DNA of 64,000 nucleotides from Nocardiopsis metallicus (GTDB lineage: Bacteria; Actinomycetota; Actinomycetes; Streptosporangiales; Streptosporangiaceae), in the NCBI RefSeq assembly GCF_014201115.1, contig NZ_JACHDO010000001.1, positions 3,100,001 to 3,164,000 on the forward strand. Direction: 5' to 3'. This document shows, one piece after another, positions 51,251 through 60,845 of this stretch. Both the position numbers and the translations under genes were made by a program. The notes under the pieces were generated by a model. It saw nothing but the letters and a program-made list of their open reading frames with translations, was not told where the DNA came from and did not search any database. The stretch's first letter is position 1. The number at the start of each line of letters is the position of its first letter.

Positions 51251-51713
51251 ATGGCGACCTCCGAGCCGTGACATGCGCGAGAGTGCGCAGCGGAAAACGG
51301 ATCTGACCCCTTACCCGGGCGCCCAGGTTGTGGCAGGTACTCGAAGGCTAAGTTCTCGGACCGCCCCACAGCAAGAGCCAAAACGAGCTTTCATGCCCCG
51401 AAACCCAAACTTCATTCCGGCTACCCTCGGCACTTGGCGCCAAAACCCCTACTGGGCTGGAAAAACACGGCCATAATTTTCTTGGAATCCGGGCTCGTCG
51501 GTCAGTCTTTTCGCAACACACCGGGGGGTTGCCGCCGCTCCCGGACACGGGCGGCCCGGCCCCACAGCACTGTCCTAACACAGAAGGGCGGGGCGGGTCT
51601 CCCCCCTGGGAGTAACCGCCCCGCCCCGCCGTGTTAACGCTGTATTTCGGTGTGGCCGACCCGGCGTTGCGGCGAGCCCAGCGAGAGTCGCGTGGGCCGC
51701 GCCGAGTAGTCGG
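51251..51713. other. gap between aminotransferase and pheT
   Basis: 463 bp. It contains the pheT terminator (51575-51630) and the aminotransferase promoter region. The DNA from 51340 to 51500 is less GC-rich. No protein-coding frame is convincing. Confidence 0.5.
51575..51630 (-). terminator. pheST terminator
   Basis: An 11-bp GC-rich stem (51586-51596 with 51616-51626) extends with CTCCC/GGGAG around a short loop. On the minus strand TTCTGTGTTAG follows. It lies just after the pheT stop. Confidence 0.7.
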
Positions 51714-54203
51714 CTAGCCGCGCAGGACAGCGCCCGTGCGCTCGGTCGCCAGGGCCACGGCCGCCTCACGCGCGGCGCCGACCTCCTCGGCGGTCAGCGT
51801 CCGGTCCTCGGCCCGGAAGCGCAGCGCGAAGGCCACGGACTTGCGCCCCTGGCCGACCTGCTCACCGGTGTAGACGTCGAACAGCCGCACGCTCTCCAGC
51901 AGGGGGCCCGCGCCCTCGGCCAGGGCGGCGCTGATCTCGCCGACCGGCACGGAGGCGTCCACGACCAGGGCCACGTCCTGGGTGGCCACCGGGTAGGTGG
52001 ACACCTTCGGGGCGGGCGCGTCGGTGCGGGCGCGCTCGACGCCGTCCAGGTCGATCTCCATGGCCGCGGTGCGGTCCGGCAGACCGAACGCCTTGATCAC
52101 CCGCGGGTGCAGCTCACCGGCGTGCCCCACGGGTCGGCGCTCGCCGTCCACCCGCACGTACAGCGCGGCGCAGCGGCCCGGGTGCCACGGGGCATGGGTG
52201 TCGGCCTCGGCCTCCAGGTCGACCCCGGCGACCCGGGCGATGTCCCGGGCGGCCTGGATCGCGTCGGCCCAGGAGGCCGCGCGGCCCTGGCCCCACCAGC
52301 CGGCACGCTCGGCGTCGCCGGTGAGGACCACGCCCACGCGGCGCGGCTGCTCGGGCAGGGCGGCGTCGATGAGCGCGAGCTCCTCGGCGCCGGGACCCCG
52401 GTCCACGGGCAGGATCGGGGCGCGGGTGGCGCCCGGCTTGGGCCGGTAGACCAGGCCGGTCTCGAACAGGGCCACGTCGGTCATGCCCCGGCCCACGTTG
52501 CGGGCCAACGCCTTGAACAGGCCCGGCAGCACGGTGGTCCGCAGCAGCGGCTCCTCCTCGCTGAGCGGGTTGGCCAGGCGCAGGGCGGTCCGGCGCGCGT
52601 CGTCCGCGGCCAACTGGAGGCCGTCGAGGTCGCGCTCGCTGGTGAACGGGTAGGACAGCACCTCGTTGTACCCGGTGTCGGCCAGGACGCGGCCGACCGC
52701 CCGGCGCAGGCGCTGACTGGCGGTCAGTCCCCGCCCGGAGCCGTAGGGCCGGATCGAGGGGATGTTCTCGTAGCCCTCGAAGCGGATGACCTCCTCGGCG
52801 AGGTCGTTGGGGTCGGTGATGTCGGGCCGCCAGGTGGGCGGGGTGACCCGCAGCAGGTCTCCGTCGGCCTCCACGGAGCAGCCGATGGCGCGCAGCCAGT
52901 GCTCGCTGGTGCCCGCCGGGTAGTCGACCCCGGCCACGCTGCCCGCGTGGGAGGCCTTGACGACGATCGGCTCACGCGGCGTGCCGTGATCAACCACCGT
53001 GTAGGCCGACTCGACCGAGGCGCCGCCGAGCTCGGCCAGCAGCTCCACCGCGCGGGTGGCCGCGGCCAGCTGCTCGGCGGAGTCGACGCCGCGCTCGAAG
53101 CGCCGAGAGGCCTCCGAGGAGAGCTGGTGGCGGCGGGAGGCGCGGGCGATGCTCATGGCGTCGAAGTGCGCGGCCTCGACCAGGACCTCCGAGGAGGACA
53201 GGCCGATCTCGGTGTGCAGTCCGCCCATCACCCCGGCGATCGCCTGGGCGCCGGAGTCGTCTGCGATGACGATGTCGTCGGGGTCCAGGGAGCGCTGGAC
53301 GTGGTCCAGGGTCTCCAGTTTCTCCCCCGCCTCGGCCTGACGGACGCGGATCGGGCCGTTGACCTTCTCCCGGTCCCAGGCGTGCAGCGGCTGGCCGAGC
53401 TCGAGCATCACGTAGTTGGTGACGTCCACGGCCAGGGAGACGGGGCGCACCCCGCTCTGGTGCAGGCGGCGCTTCATCCACAGCGGGGTGGGCGCCTCCG
53501 GGTCGAAGCCGGTGGCGCCGCGCAGCACGAGGCGGTCGGCGCGCTTGGCGTCGTCGATCATGCCCGGGTGGCCGGGGCCGGTGGGCTCGGCGACGGTGAG
53601 GCCCGCGGGGTCGTGGAAGGCGGCACCGTACAGGGCGGCGACGTCGCGCGCCACGCCCCGCATGGACAGCGCGTAACCCCGGTCCGGGGTGACGGCGATG
53701 TCGAGGACGTCCTCGCGCAGGCCGAGGGGCGCGATGGCGTCGGTGCCGGTCTCGGCGAAGCCCTCGGGCAGCACGACGATGCCGCTGTGGTCCTCCCACA
53801 GGCCGAGCTCGGTGGCCGAGCAGATCATGCCGGCGGACATCCTGCCGTAGGTCTTGCGGGCACCGATCTTGAAGCCACCGGGCAGTTCGGCGCCGGGCAG
53901 GGACACCACGACGAGGTCGCCCTCGGCGAAGTTGCGGGCGCCGCAGACGATCTCCTGCGGCTCGCCCGTGCCGTTGGCCCGCCCCACGTCCACCTTGCAG
54001 AAGCGGATGGGCTTCTTGAACTCGGTGAGCTCCTCGATCTCCAGCACGCGGCCGAAGACGATGGGGCCGGTCAGGTCGGAGCCGAGCTCGTCGACGGTCT
54101 CGACCTCCAGCCCGGCCAGGGTCAGCCGGGAGGCGAGCTCGCGGGCGGAGACGTCGGCGGAAAGCTCGACGTACTCACGCAGCCAGGTCAGGGGGACGCG
54201 CAT
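51714..54203 (-). CDS. pheT: phenylalanyl-tRNA synthetase beta subunit
   Basis: 829 aa, full length. It starts with [14 protein letters not shown], then has the tRNA-binding OB domain (about 40-150), the B3/B4 editing and B5 regions, and the C-terminal FDX-ACB domain beginning [16 protein letters not shown]. It forms the alpha2-beta2 enzyme with PheS. Its ATG overlaps the pheS stop by one base. Confidence 0.97.
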   Translation of the reverse strand: MRVPLTWLREYVELSADVSARELASRLTLAGLEVETVDELGSDLTGPIVFGRVLEIEELTEFKKPIRFCKVDVGRANGTGEPQEIVCGARNFAEGDLVVVSLPGAELPGGFKIGARKTYGRMSAGMICSATELGLWEDHSGIVVLPEGFAETGTDAIAPLGLREDVLDIAVTPDRGYALSMRGVARDVAALYGAAFHDPAGLTVAEPTGPGHPGMIDDAKRADRLVLRGATGFDPEAPTPLWMKRRLHQSGVRPVSLAVDVTNYVMLELGQPLHAWDREKVNGPIRVRQAEAGEKLETLDHVQRSLDPDDIVIADDSGAQAIAGVMGGLHTEIGLSSSEVLVEAAHFDAMSIARASRRHQLSSEASRRFERGVDSAEQLAAATRAVELLAELGGASVESAYTVVDHGTPREPIVVKASHAGSVAGVDYPAGTSEHWLRAIGCSVEADGDLLRVTPPTWRPDITDPNDLAEEVIRFEGYENIPSIRPYGSGRGLTASQRLRRAVGRVLADTGYNEVLSYPFTSERDLDGLQLAADDARRTALRLANPLSEEEPLLRTTVLPGLFKALARNVGRGMTDVALFETGLVYRPKPGATRAPILPVDRGPGAEELALIDAALPEQPRRVGVVLTGDAERAGWWGQGRAASWADAIQAARDIARVAGVDLEAEADTHAPWHPGRCAALYVRVDGERRPVGHAGELHPRVIKAFGLPDRTAAMEIDLDGVERARTDAPAPKVSTYPVATQDVALVVDASVPVGEISAALAEGAGPLLESVRLFDVYTGEQVGQGRKSVAFALRFRAEDRTLTAEEVGAAREAAVALATERTGAVLRG

Positions 54204-55321
54204 CAGTTCTCACTCCCGAACGCCGAGGTGAAGCGGATGTCGCCCTCGACCATGTCGTGCATGTCGCGCACGCCGTGCGCGAACATCAGTGTCCGTTCGA
54301 TTCCCAGGCCGAAGGCCCAGCCGCTGTAGACCTCCGGGTCCACCCCGGCGGCGGTGAGCACGCGCGGGTTGACCACACCGCAGCCGCCGATCTCGATCCA
54401 GCCCTCACTGGAGCAGGTGCGGCAGGGCTCGTCCGGGTTGCCCACGGACTCGCCCCGGCAGACGAAGCACTCGATGTCCACCTCGGCGGAGGGTTCGGTG
54501 AACGGGAAGTAGGAGGCCCGGAAGCGGGTCTTGAGGCCCTCACCGAAGACCGACTCGACGAAGGCGTCGATGGCGCCGCGCAGGTGCGCCAGGGTGATGC
54601 CCTTGTCGACGACCAGGCCCTCCAGCTGGTGGAAGACCGGGCTGTGCGTGGCGTCCAGCTCGTCGGTGCGGAAGGTCTTGCCGGGCGCGACCACGTACAC
54701 CGGCAGCTCGCGCGAGAGCAGCGCGCGGATCTGCACCGGGGAGGTGTGGGTGCGCATGACCAGGCCGGACTCGCCGCCGTCGGGACCCTCGACGAAGAAG
54801 GTGTCCTGCATGCTGCGGGCCGGGTGGTCGGGCTGGAAGTTGAGGGCGTCGAAGTTGAACCACTCCGCCTCGATCTCGGGGCCCTCGGCGACCTCGAAGC
54901 CCATGCCGACGAAGACGTCGGCCATCCGCTCGGCGACGGTGGTCAGGGGGTGGCGGGCACCGCGGGGCGTGCGGTCCCACGGCAGGGTGACGTCGACGCG
55001 CTCCTCCACCAGGACGCGCTCGTCGCGCTCGGCCTCCAGCACCGCCTGGCGGGCCTTGAGGGCCTGGCCGACGTCGCGCCGGGCACCGCCGACGCGCTTG
55101 CCCGCGTCGGCCTTGGCGGCCGGGGGCAGCGCGCCGATCTCCCGGTTGGCCAGGGCCAGCGGGGAGCGGTCGGAGGCGTGCGCGAGCCGGACCTCCTTGA
55201 GTTCGGCGAGGTCGGCGGCGGCCTCGATGGCGGCCAGCGCCTCCTCGCGCATGCGGGCGACCTCGTCGGGGTGCAGGGGGGCCACCTCGACCGGGTCGAA
55301 GGAATTGTTCGGTGCAGACAT
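54203..55321 (-). CDS. pheS: phenylalanyl-tRNA synthetase alpha subunit
   Basis: 372 aa. An N-terminal coiled coil is followed by the class II core with [19 protein letters not shown], and motif 3 is [22 protein letters not shown] zinc-like CRTCSSEGW stretch occurs in the middle. It is co-translated with pheT. Confidence 0.97.
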   Translation of the reverse strand: MSAPNNSFDPVEVAPLHPDEVARMREEALAAIEAAADLAELKEVRLAHASDRSPLALANREIGALPPAAKADAGKRVGGARRDVGQALKARQAVLEAERDERVLVEERVDVTLPWDRTPRGARHPLTTVAERMADVFVGMGFEVAEGPEIEAEWFNFDALNFQPDHPARSMQDTFFVEGPDGGESGLVMRTHTSPVQIRALLSRELPVYVVAPGKTFRTDELDATHSPVFHQLEGLVVDKGITLAHLRGAIDAFVESVFGEGLKTRFRASYFPFTEPSAEVDIECFVCRGESVGNPDEPCRTCSSEGWIEIGGCGVVNPRVLTAAGVDPEVYSGWAFGLGIERTLMFAHGVRDMHDMVEGDIRFTSAFGSEN

Positions 55322-55506
55322 GGTTGGTTGCCTCGCCGTCGCCGCTCCCCCACGGATCAGGGGACGGGACGGCAGTCACGGTCCGCGCGGGGCGGACGAA
55401 GCCGACAGGAAAAGCACAGGCGGTTTGCGGGCAGCCCGGGAAAGGTCCGTCACGGGGTCCGGGACATGCCACGTGCGCCCACCGGGCGGCCGAAGGGTCT
55501 GAGGGC
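55322..55506. other. gap upstream of pheS
   Basis: 185 bp. I see no Phe-rich leader peptide, T-box element or hairpin that would suggest attenuation. The promoter is not evident. Confidence 0.4.
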
Positions 55507-56670
55507 TCAGACGAACTCGGGCGTCCCGGCGGGCATGGTAAATCGGAACTCGGCGCCGCCGTTGGGGGCGCGTCCGACGGTGATCGTGCCGCCGTGGGCC
55601 TCGACGAGGCCCTTCACGATGAACAGTCCGAGGCCGGTCCCGCCACGGCGCTTGCCGCGCCAGAACTGGCGGAAGACGCGCGGAATGGTCTCGGGTGCTA
55701 TGCCCTGGCCTTCGTCGCGCACCGACACCGCTGCTCCTCCTTCACACGGCTCGATCACGATACTGACAGTACCAGCGCCGTGCCGCACCCCGTTTTCCAC
55801 GAGGTTCGCGAGGATCTGTTCGATCTTGTCCGCGTCCAGCCACATCTGCGGGAGTTCGCCGCGGGTCTCGACCCGGAAGCGCTCCTCGGACTCGCCCGCG
55901 GCGATCTTGCTGGCGACCAGACGGCGCACGGCGGCGGGCAGGTCGACGACCTGGCGGCGTACCTCCAGGCGGCCGGACTCGATGCGGGAGACGTCCAGCA
56001 GGTCGTGGATGAGCCGGGTGACGCGGTCGGCGTCGGCGTTGACCGTCTCCAGCATGAACAGTTTCTGCTTGTCGGTGAGCCGTTCCCACTTGTTGAGCAG
56101 GGTGGAGGTGAAGCCCTTCACGCTGGTGAGCGGGGAGCGCAGCTCGTGCGCGACCTCAGAGACCAGGTCGGCTCGGGAGCGTTCGGCCCGAGCGGAGGCG
56201 TCCCGGAGCGTGACGACCAGGCGGACGAGGGCCCCGCCGGGCCTGGCCCGCACGTAGCGCGCGGCCACGAGGATCTCGCGTTCGTCGGGCAGGCAGAGCA
56301 TCCGCTCGGGCTGGCGGGTGCGTTCGCGGTCACCGCCGTAGGGGTCGCTGGACTCCCACCAGTTGTTGCCGTCGAGCCCGTTCAGCGGCAGGGCGGTGCG
56401 ATAGTCGCGGCCCAGCGCGGACTCGACCGGGACCCCGGTGAGCTGCGCGGCCATGGTGTTGAACAGGACGACCCGGCCCCGGGCGTCGGCGACGACCACG
56501 CCGTCGGGCAGGTCGTCGGCGTGCAGCGGGGGTTCACCCGGCCGGGCCGAGGCGGTGTCCACGTCCCAAAGGTTCGGCGCCGCCGCACCGCCGGAGTCCT
56601 CCGCCGGTTGGCCCACCTGCCGGCCGCTGCCCACGCCTCTCCCCGCTCCCCTCCGAAGGTCCGCGACCAC
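55507..56670 (-). CDS. cytosolic PAS-domain sensor histidine kinase
   Basis: 387 aa, no transmembrane helix. A PAS-like domain (DGVVVADARGRVVLFNTMAAQLTG, about 54-120) precedes the HisKA helix with the phospho-acceptor His in SEVAHELRSPLTSVKGF. The HATPase domain has LVENGVRHGAG, RDEGQGIAPETIPRVF and GTGLGLFIVKGLVEAHGG. No response regulator is adjacent. The same kinase occurs between the SpoU methyltransferase and pheS in Streptomyces, so this is a conserved context. Its partner is unknown. Confidence 0.9.
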   Translation of the reverse strand: MVADLRRGAGRGVGSGRQVGQPAEDSGGAAAPNLWDVDTASARPGEPPLHADDLPDGVVVADARGRVVLFNTMAAQLTGVPVESALGRDYRTALPLNGLDGNNWWESSDPYGGDRERTRQPERMLCLPDEREILVAARYVRARPGGALVRLVVTLRDASARAERSRADLVSEVAHELRSPLTSVKGFTSTLLNKWERLTDKQKLFMLETVNADADRVTRLIHDLLDVSRIESGRLEVRRQVVDLPAAVRRLVASKIAAGESEERFRVETRGELPQMWLDADKIEQILANLVENGVRHGAGTVSIVIEPCEGGAAVSVRDEGQGIAPETIPRVFRQFWRGKRRGGTGLGLFIVKGLVEAHGGTITVGRAPNGGAEFRFTMPAGTPEFV

Positions 56671-57206
56671 AGGACTCCTGGGTCGGGACGCTGACCGGTG
56701 CCGCCCGTCTCTCCCCCGGACACCACCGCAGATCTACCCTGCACTCCCCCCTGGTACGCCTCATGGCCCGGGATACGGCCTCGTCGAGGCGCCCGGGCGG
56801 TGGGACCGGGTGCGCCGCCCCGCACCGGCAGGCCGGGGACGACCGCCGACGACCGGGGTCCCGATAGGACAGCACGCGTCACAGAACGTGTGGCGGAGTC
56901 GGTGACCGGACATCGCTCATGCCGTGTCGCCAAGCATCCTGCCGTGCCCTGGTGGCCACGCGCACCGCCCTACCCGTGACGCGGGTCAGGTGGGGGTGGC
57001 CAAGCGGGATGCGCATGAACCACCGTGCTGCTGGCCCGACCCTATCGACACTCGGGCCCCGTGCACGTGCATTTCGACGGGTTGGCAGAACCTGTTACCG
57101 AACGTGCCAGCCCCGCGCTTCGTCACCCCGGGTCAGAGCCCTGACAGTCACCGGGAGTAATCAATCGGGGCGCGGGGGCCAGACGTGAGCGGCTCGGAAG
57201 AGGTTC
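56671..57206. other. gap between kinase and SpoU methyltransferase
   Basis: 536 bp. No frame in it has support, and no tRNA or riboswitch is recognised. It presumably contains the kinase promoter. A minor inverted repeat GTCAG-agcc-CTGAC occurs near 57130-57145. Confidence 0.5.
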
Positions 57207-58055
57207 TCAGGAGCGCCGCTGCTGCCGCGCGGTCGTGTACAGACAGACCGCGGCGGCCGTGGCCAGATTCAGGCTTTCGGCCCCGCCGTAGATCGGAACG
57301 CTGACCGCGCCGTCCGTGAGCTGGACGATCTCCTCGGGCAGGCCCCAGGCCTCGTTGCCGAAGACCCAGCCGACCGGTCCGTCCAGGTCGCCGTCGTCGG
57401 CCAGCTGGTGCAGGTCGCGGTCGCCGCCTCCGTCTGCCGCCCAGGCCTTGGCTCCGGTGCCGTGGAGGAAGTCCACCGCCCGGGCCACCGGGACCCCCAC
57501 CACCACGGGGAGGTGGAACAGGCTCCCGGCGGAGGCCCGCACGCACTTGCCGTTGTAGGGGTCGACCGAGGCGTCGGTGAAGATCACGACGTCGGCGCCG
57601 GCCGCGTCGGCGGTGCGCAGGACCGTCCCCGCGTTGCCGGGGTCGCGCACATGGGAGAGGACGACGGCGAGCCGCACGTCGGTGACGCTCTCCAGGGGGA
57701 CGTCGACGAAGTCGCAGACCGCGATGACCCCCTGCGGGGTGATGGTCTGCGCCAGTTCGGACATGACGTCGAGGCTGACCCGGTGGGTGGGCACGCCCGC
57801 GGTGTGGGCGGCGTCCATCAGGTCGATGTGGCGCTGCATGGCCTCCGCCGTGGCGTAGACCTCGACAACGCCGCGGGCGGCCCCGCCGTAGGGGGACCGC
57901 CCGTTTCCGCCGTTGACGGCGGCCAGGGCCTCCCGTACAGCCTGCGGCCCCTCGGCGAGGAAGCGCCGCTCGCGCTGACGGAAGGTGCGCTTGGCGAGCC
58001 GCCGAACCCCCTTGATCCTGGGTGACCGGACACTCGTGAACTCGTGGCTCGCCAT
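57207..58055 (-). CDS. SpoU/TrmH-family rRNA/tRNA 2'-O-methyltransferase
   Basis: 282 aa. All three SpoU motifs are present: SHVRDPGNAGTVLRTADAAG, VGWVFGNEAWGL and VPIYGGAESLNLATAAAVCLY. The N-terminus has a substrate-binding SpoU_sub_bind-like domain (RFLAEGPQAVREAL). It methylates a ribose in rRNA or tRNA, target unknown. It lies between rplT and the kinase, as in Streptomyces. The ATG follows AGGTAGCG. Confidence 0.92.
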   Translation of the reverse strand: MASHEFTSVRSPRIKGVRRLAKRTFRQRERRFLAEGPQAVREALAAVNGGNGRSPYGGAARGVVEVYATAEAMQRHIDLMDAAHTAGVPTHRVSLDVMSELAQTITPQGVIAVCDFVDVPLESVTDVRLAVVLSHVRDPGNAGTVLRTADAAGADVVIFTDASVDPYNGKCVRASAGSLFHLPVVVGVPVARAVDFLHGTGAKAWAADGGGDRDLHQLADDGDLDGPVGWVFGNEAWGLPEEIVQLTDGAVSVPIYGGAESLNLATAAAVCLYTTARQQRRS

Positions 58056-58100
58056 CGCTACCTGATCTGTTTTCTACTGCCTGCCAGCTGCTGCCCGCTC

Positions 58101-58472
58101 TTAGGCCGCGGCGGTGGTGGGGAGGGCCTGCTTGGCCTTCTCCACGAGGACGGCGAAGGCGGCCTCGTCGTTGACGGCCAGCTCGGCCAGCATGCGACGG
58201 TCGACCTCGATCTCAGCCAGCTTCAGGCCCTGGATGAGACGGTTGTAGGTCAGGCCGTGCGCACGGGAGGCGGCGTTGATGCGCTGGATCCACAGACGAC
58301 GGAACTGCCCCTTGCGGTCCTTGCGGTCCCGGTAGGAGTAGGTCATCGAGTGGAGCATCTGCTCCTTGGCCTTGCGGTACAGGCGCGAGCGCTGCCCGCG
58401 GTAACCACTGGCCCGGTCGAGAACGACCTTGCGCTTCTTCTTGGCGTTGAGAGCCCGCTTCACGCGTGCCAC
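58101..58472 (-). CDS. rplT: ribosomal protein L20
   Basis: 123 aa. It begins [17 protein letters not shown] and continues [18 protein letters not shown], with a helical end. The GTG at 58472 follows GAGGGAG. It is part of infC-rpmI-rplT. Confidence 0.97.
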   Translation of the reverse strand: MARVKRALNAKKKRKVVLDRASGYRGQRSRLYRKAKEQMLHSMTYSYRDRKDRKGQFRRLWIQRINAASRAHGLTYNRLIQGLKLAEIEVDRRMLAELAVNDEAAFAVLVEKAKQALPTTAAA

Positions 58473-58638
58473 AGTGACTCCCTCATTGGTTCTTCCGGCG
58501 CGCACGGCGCGCCGACCGGTCCGGCCAGGACGGGCCCGGCGGCCGTGTTCGCTTCAGGTGGTTGTCCTCCGGGCGCCTCAGCGCGCCGACCGGGTCGGGC
58601 GCACGGGCCTGCCAAGGAGGACGGAAGATGCTCTGGAG

Positions 58639-58833
58639 CTACATGCCCAGGAGCTTCTTGATGCTCTTGGTGTCAGCCGGAGCGAGCTCGGCCTCCGTGC
58701 CCAGCTTCCGCTTGCGCTTGGAGGTCTTGTGCTCAAGGATGTGGTTCTTGTTGGCACGGCGGCGCATGATCTTGCCGGAGCCGGTGACCTTGAAGCGGTC
58801 CTTGGCTCCACTGTGGGACTTGTTCTTCGGCAT
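58639..58833 (-). CDS. rpmI: ribosomal protein L35
   Basis: 64 aa, beginning [20 protein letters not shown] and ending in the basic helix SIKKLLG, the L35 pattern. The gap to rplT is 166 bp. Confidence 0.96.
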   Translation of the reverse strand: MPKNKSHSGAKDRFKVTGSGKIMRRRANKNHILEHKTSKRKRKLGTEAELAPADTKSIKKLLGM

Positions 58834-59019
58834 GTCGCCGTCGTCTCCTACTCCGTCGGCGCGTCACCCGTTCCTCGGAACGGATGACGCGATTGTTCCG
58901 CCGCTACGGCGGGATCCCGTCGCACACCGGTGCATCACGAGCTGTTCGCGCACAGCCCACCCCACCACCCGGTTCCCGCCTTCACGACGGCCGGGCGGTG
59001 GGGGACTAACCCTGACGCC

Positions 59020-59604
59020 TTACGCCTGGTCGCTCTCGTCGCGGCGGGTCTTGTCCCCCGCCGCCGCACGGGCCTCGGCCTTGTGCTCGGAACGCCGCTT
59101 GTGCGGACCGATCACCATGACCATGTTGCGGCCGTCCTGCTTGGGCTGGGACTCGACCGTCCCGAGGTCCTGGACGTCCTCGGCGAGACGCGCCAGCAGC
59201 CTGCGCCCGAGCTCGGGCCGGGACTGCTCACGGCCGCGGAACATGATCGTCACCTTGACCTTGTCACCGCTCTTGAGGAACCGGACGACGTGACCCTTCT
59301 TGGTCTCGTAGTCGTGCGGGTCGATCTTCGGGCGGAGCTTGATCTCCTTGATGATCGTGTTCGACTGGTTCTTGCGCGACTCACGGGCCTTGACCGCGGA
59401 CTCGTACTTGAACTTGCCGTAGTCCATCAGCTTCGCGACCGGCGGGCGCGCGGTCGGCGCGACCTCGACGAGGTCGAGGTCGGACTCCTGGGCCAGACGC
59501 AGCGCGTCCTGCACGGAGACGATTCCGACCTGCTCACCGTTGGGTCCGACAAGTCGGACCTCGGGCACCCGGATACGGTCATTGATGCGGGGCTCTGTGC
59601 TGAT
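59020..59604 (-). CDS. infC: translation initiation factor IF-3 (AUC start)
   Basis: 194 aa. Conserved [29 protein letters not shown] and [15 protein letters not shown] identify IF-3. It selects the start codon on 30S. No ATG, GTG or TTG lies where the family begins. Instead an ATC (ISTEPRIND) follows GGGAGGGG at ideal spacing, so the gene probably starts with AUC, as IF-3 genes often do for autoregulation. A longer frame to 59868 has no ribosome site. The Glu/Lys tail is charged. Confidence 0.93.
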   Translation of the reverse strand: MSTEPRINDRIRVPEVRLVGPNGEQVGIVSVQDALRLAQESDLDLVEVAPTARPPVAKLMDYGKFKYESAVKARESRKNQSNTIIKEIKLRPKIDPHDYETKKGHVVRFLKSGDKVKVTIMFRGREQSRPELGRRLLARLAEDVQDLGTVESQPKQDGRNMVMVIGPHKRRSEHKAEARAAAGDKTRRDESDQA

Positions 59605-59724
59605 GAGACCCCTCCCTAGCTTTCTCGGATTACCTGGGACCGGCCGCCCACCGTGTGGTGGTCGGCCTGTTCGACCGGGTCGCCCGTGCTTGTTCAGGCC
59701 ACCCGCCCGCGTTGGGATCTCACC

Positions 59725-59760
59725 AAAAAGCGAAAACCCCGCCAGCGTGTGCAAGCGGGG
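59725..59760 (-). terminator. terminator-like hairpin in infC leader
   Basis: CCCCGC/GCGGGG stem (59760-59755 and 59742-59737) with a 12-nt loop, followed on the minus strand by TTTTCGCTTTTT. It could end the ruvX-mltG-aroE transcript or act as an attenuator of infC. Confidence 0.75.
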
Positions 59761-59913
59761 CGATCCGACCGGACATTCACGACGGAGCCGCCACGTGGCC
59801 TTCGGCCACCCGCACAGGGGTGAACGACGAACACGGGATGGTATACCCATCGTCTGACCGGGACCCACGCGGGCGGGGCCCGGTAGGTGGGAGGATCATC
59901 TCCGCTTGCGGTT

Positions 59914-59934
59914 CCGGTGTGCTGTGCACACCGG
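59914..59934 (-). repeat. perfect inverted repeat in infC leader
   Basis: Arms CCGGTGTGC and GCACACCGG with a 3-nt loop, just downstream of the TATATT -10. It would form a stable 5' hairpin. Confidence 0.7.
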
Positions 59935-60008
59935 ACCAAGTCGATTACGTCCAATATAGCAGGACCTGGAGGCCGCCTGACCACCCGTACCGCCCTCCGG
60001 CCCCGGGG

Positions 60009-60845
60009 TCAGGCCCCGGCCTGGGCCGAGCGCCGTTCCAGCTCGGCCTCGCCCGCGGCCCGCATGGCCGCGACCGGGACGTCCTCGACCCCGGTCATCA
60101 GCCTGACCTGGGCGACGGCCTGGTGCAGGAGCATCGGGAAACCGCCCACCACCCGCCCGCCCCGGGCCGCGACGGCCTCAGCCGCCGTGGTCGGCCACGG
60201 GGCGTAGACCACGTCGAACAGATCGGCACGGGAGGCCGCCAGGCGTTCGGCGTGCGCGTCCGCGGCGCCCGAGGGCAGCGTGGAGACCACGAGGTCGGCG
60301 TCCAGGTGGCGGTCGATCTCGGCCAGCGGGGCCACCTCGACCGGAAGGTCCAGGCGCTCGGCGGCCGCGACGACCTCTCCGGTGCGTCCGGTGTCGCGGG
60401 CCAGCACGGTGACCCGCCCGGCGGAGCCGAGCTCACGCAGGGCCGCCAGGGCGGAGGCCGCGGTGGCCCCCGCCCCCAGGACGACCGTGCTGCCGGGGGC
60501 GGCCACACCGGCCTCGGTCAGCGCGGTGGCGATGCCCTCGACGTCGGTGTTGTGCGCCGCCCAGCCCGCCCCCTGCCGGACCAGGGTGTTGGCCCCGCCG
60601 ACCGCCGTGGCCAGGTCGGTCACCTCGACCGCCAGCTCCATGGCCCGGCGCTTGAGCGGCATGGTCAGGGAGAGCCCGGCCCACTCGGCCGGGTCGAGCC
60701 CTTCGAGGAAGGGCGCCAGCCCCTTCTCGTCGCACTCGAACAGTCCGTAGGACCAGTCCCCGAGCCCCAGGGCCGTGTAGGCCGCGGAGTGCAGGACCGG
60801 GGAGAGGGAGTGGGCCACCGGCGAACCCAGGACCGCGGCGCGCAT
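60009..60845 (-). CDS. aroE: shikimate dehydrogenase
   Basis: 278 aa. The substrate motif GSPVAHSLSPVLHSAAY is near the N-terminus, then LTMPLKRRAMEL, GANTLVR and an NADP-binding VVLGAGATAASALAAL. It reduces 3-dehydroshikimate. The ATG shares a base with the mltG stop. A longer frame to 61103 is only a shadow of mltG. Confidence 0.95.
   Translation of the reverse strand: MRAAVLGSPVAHSLSPVLHSAAYTALGLGDWSYGLFECDEKGLAPFLEGLDPAEWAGLSLTMPLKRRAMELAVEVTDLATAVGGANTLVRQGAGWAAHNTDVEGIATALTEAGVAAPGSTVVLGAGATAASALAALRELGSAGRVTVLARDTGRTGEVVAAAERLDLPVEVAPLAEIDRHLDADLVVSTLPSGAADAHAERLAASRADLFDVVYAPWPTTAAEAVAARGGRVVGGFPMLLHQAVAQVRLMTGVEDVPVAAMRAAGEAELERRSAQAGA

Larger units (their letters stand above)
59605..60008 (-). 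promoter_or_regulatory. infC leader region
   Basis: 404 bp with no gene. On the minus strand TATATT (59958-59953) is a good -10, followed by a perfect 9-bp hairpin (CCGGTGTGC around 59926) and later a terminator-like hairpin (59760-59725). A leader of about 340 nt would result. Confidence 0.6.

Noticed and set aside
56382..56933. 183-codon minus frame upstream of the PAS kinase.
   Set aside because: It overlaps the kinase in another frame and is Pro/Arg-rich without a domain.
59770..59899. A 40-codon upstream frame in the infC leader (ATG at 59899 on the minus strand).
   Set aside because: The GCGGAG sequence directly abuts the ATG, which is too close to act as a ribosome site, and the product has no recognisable leader features.
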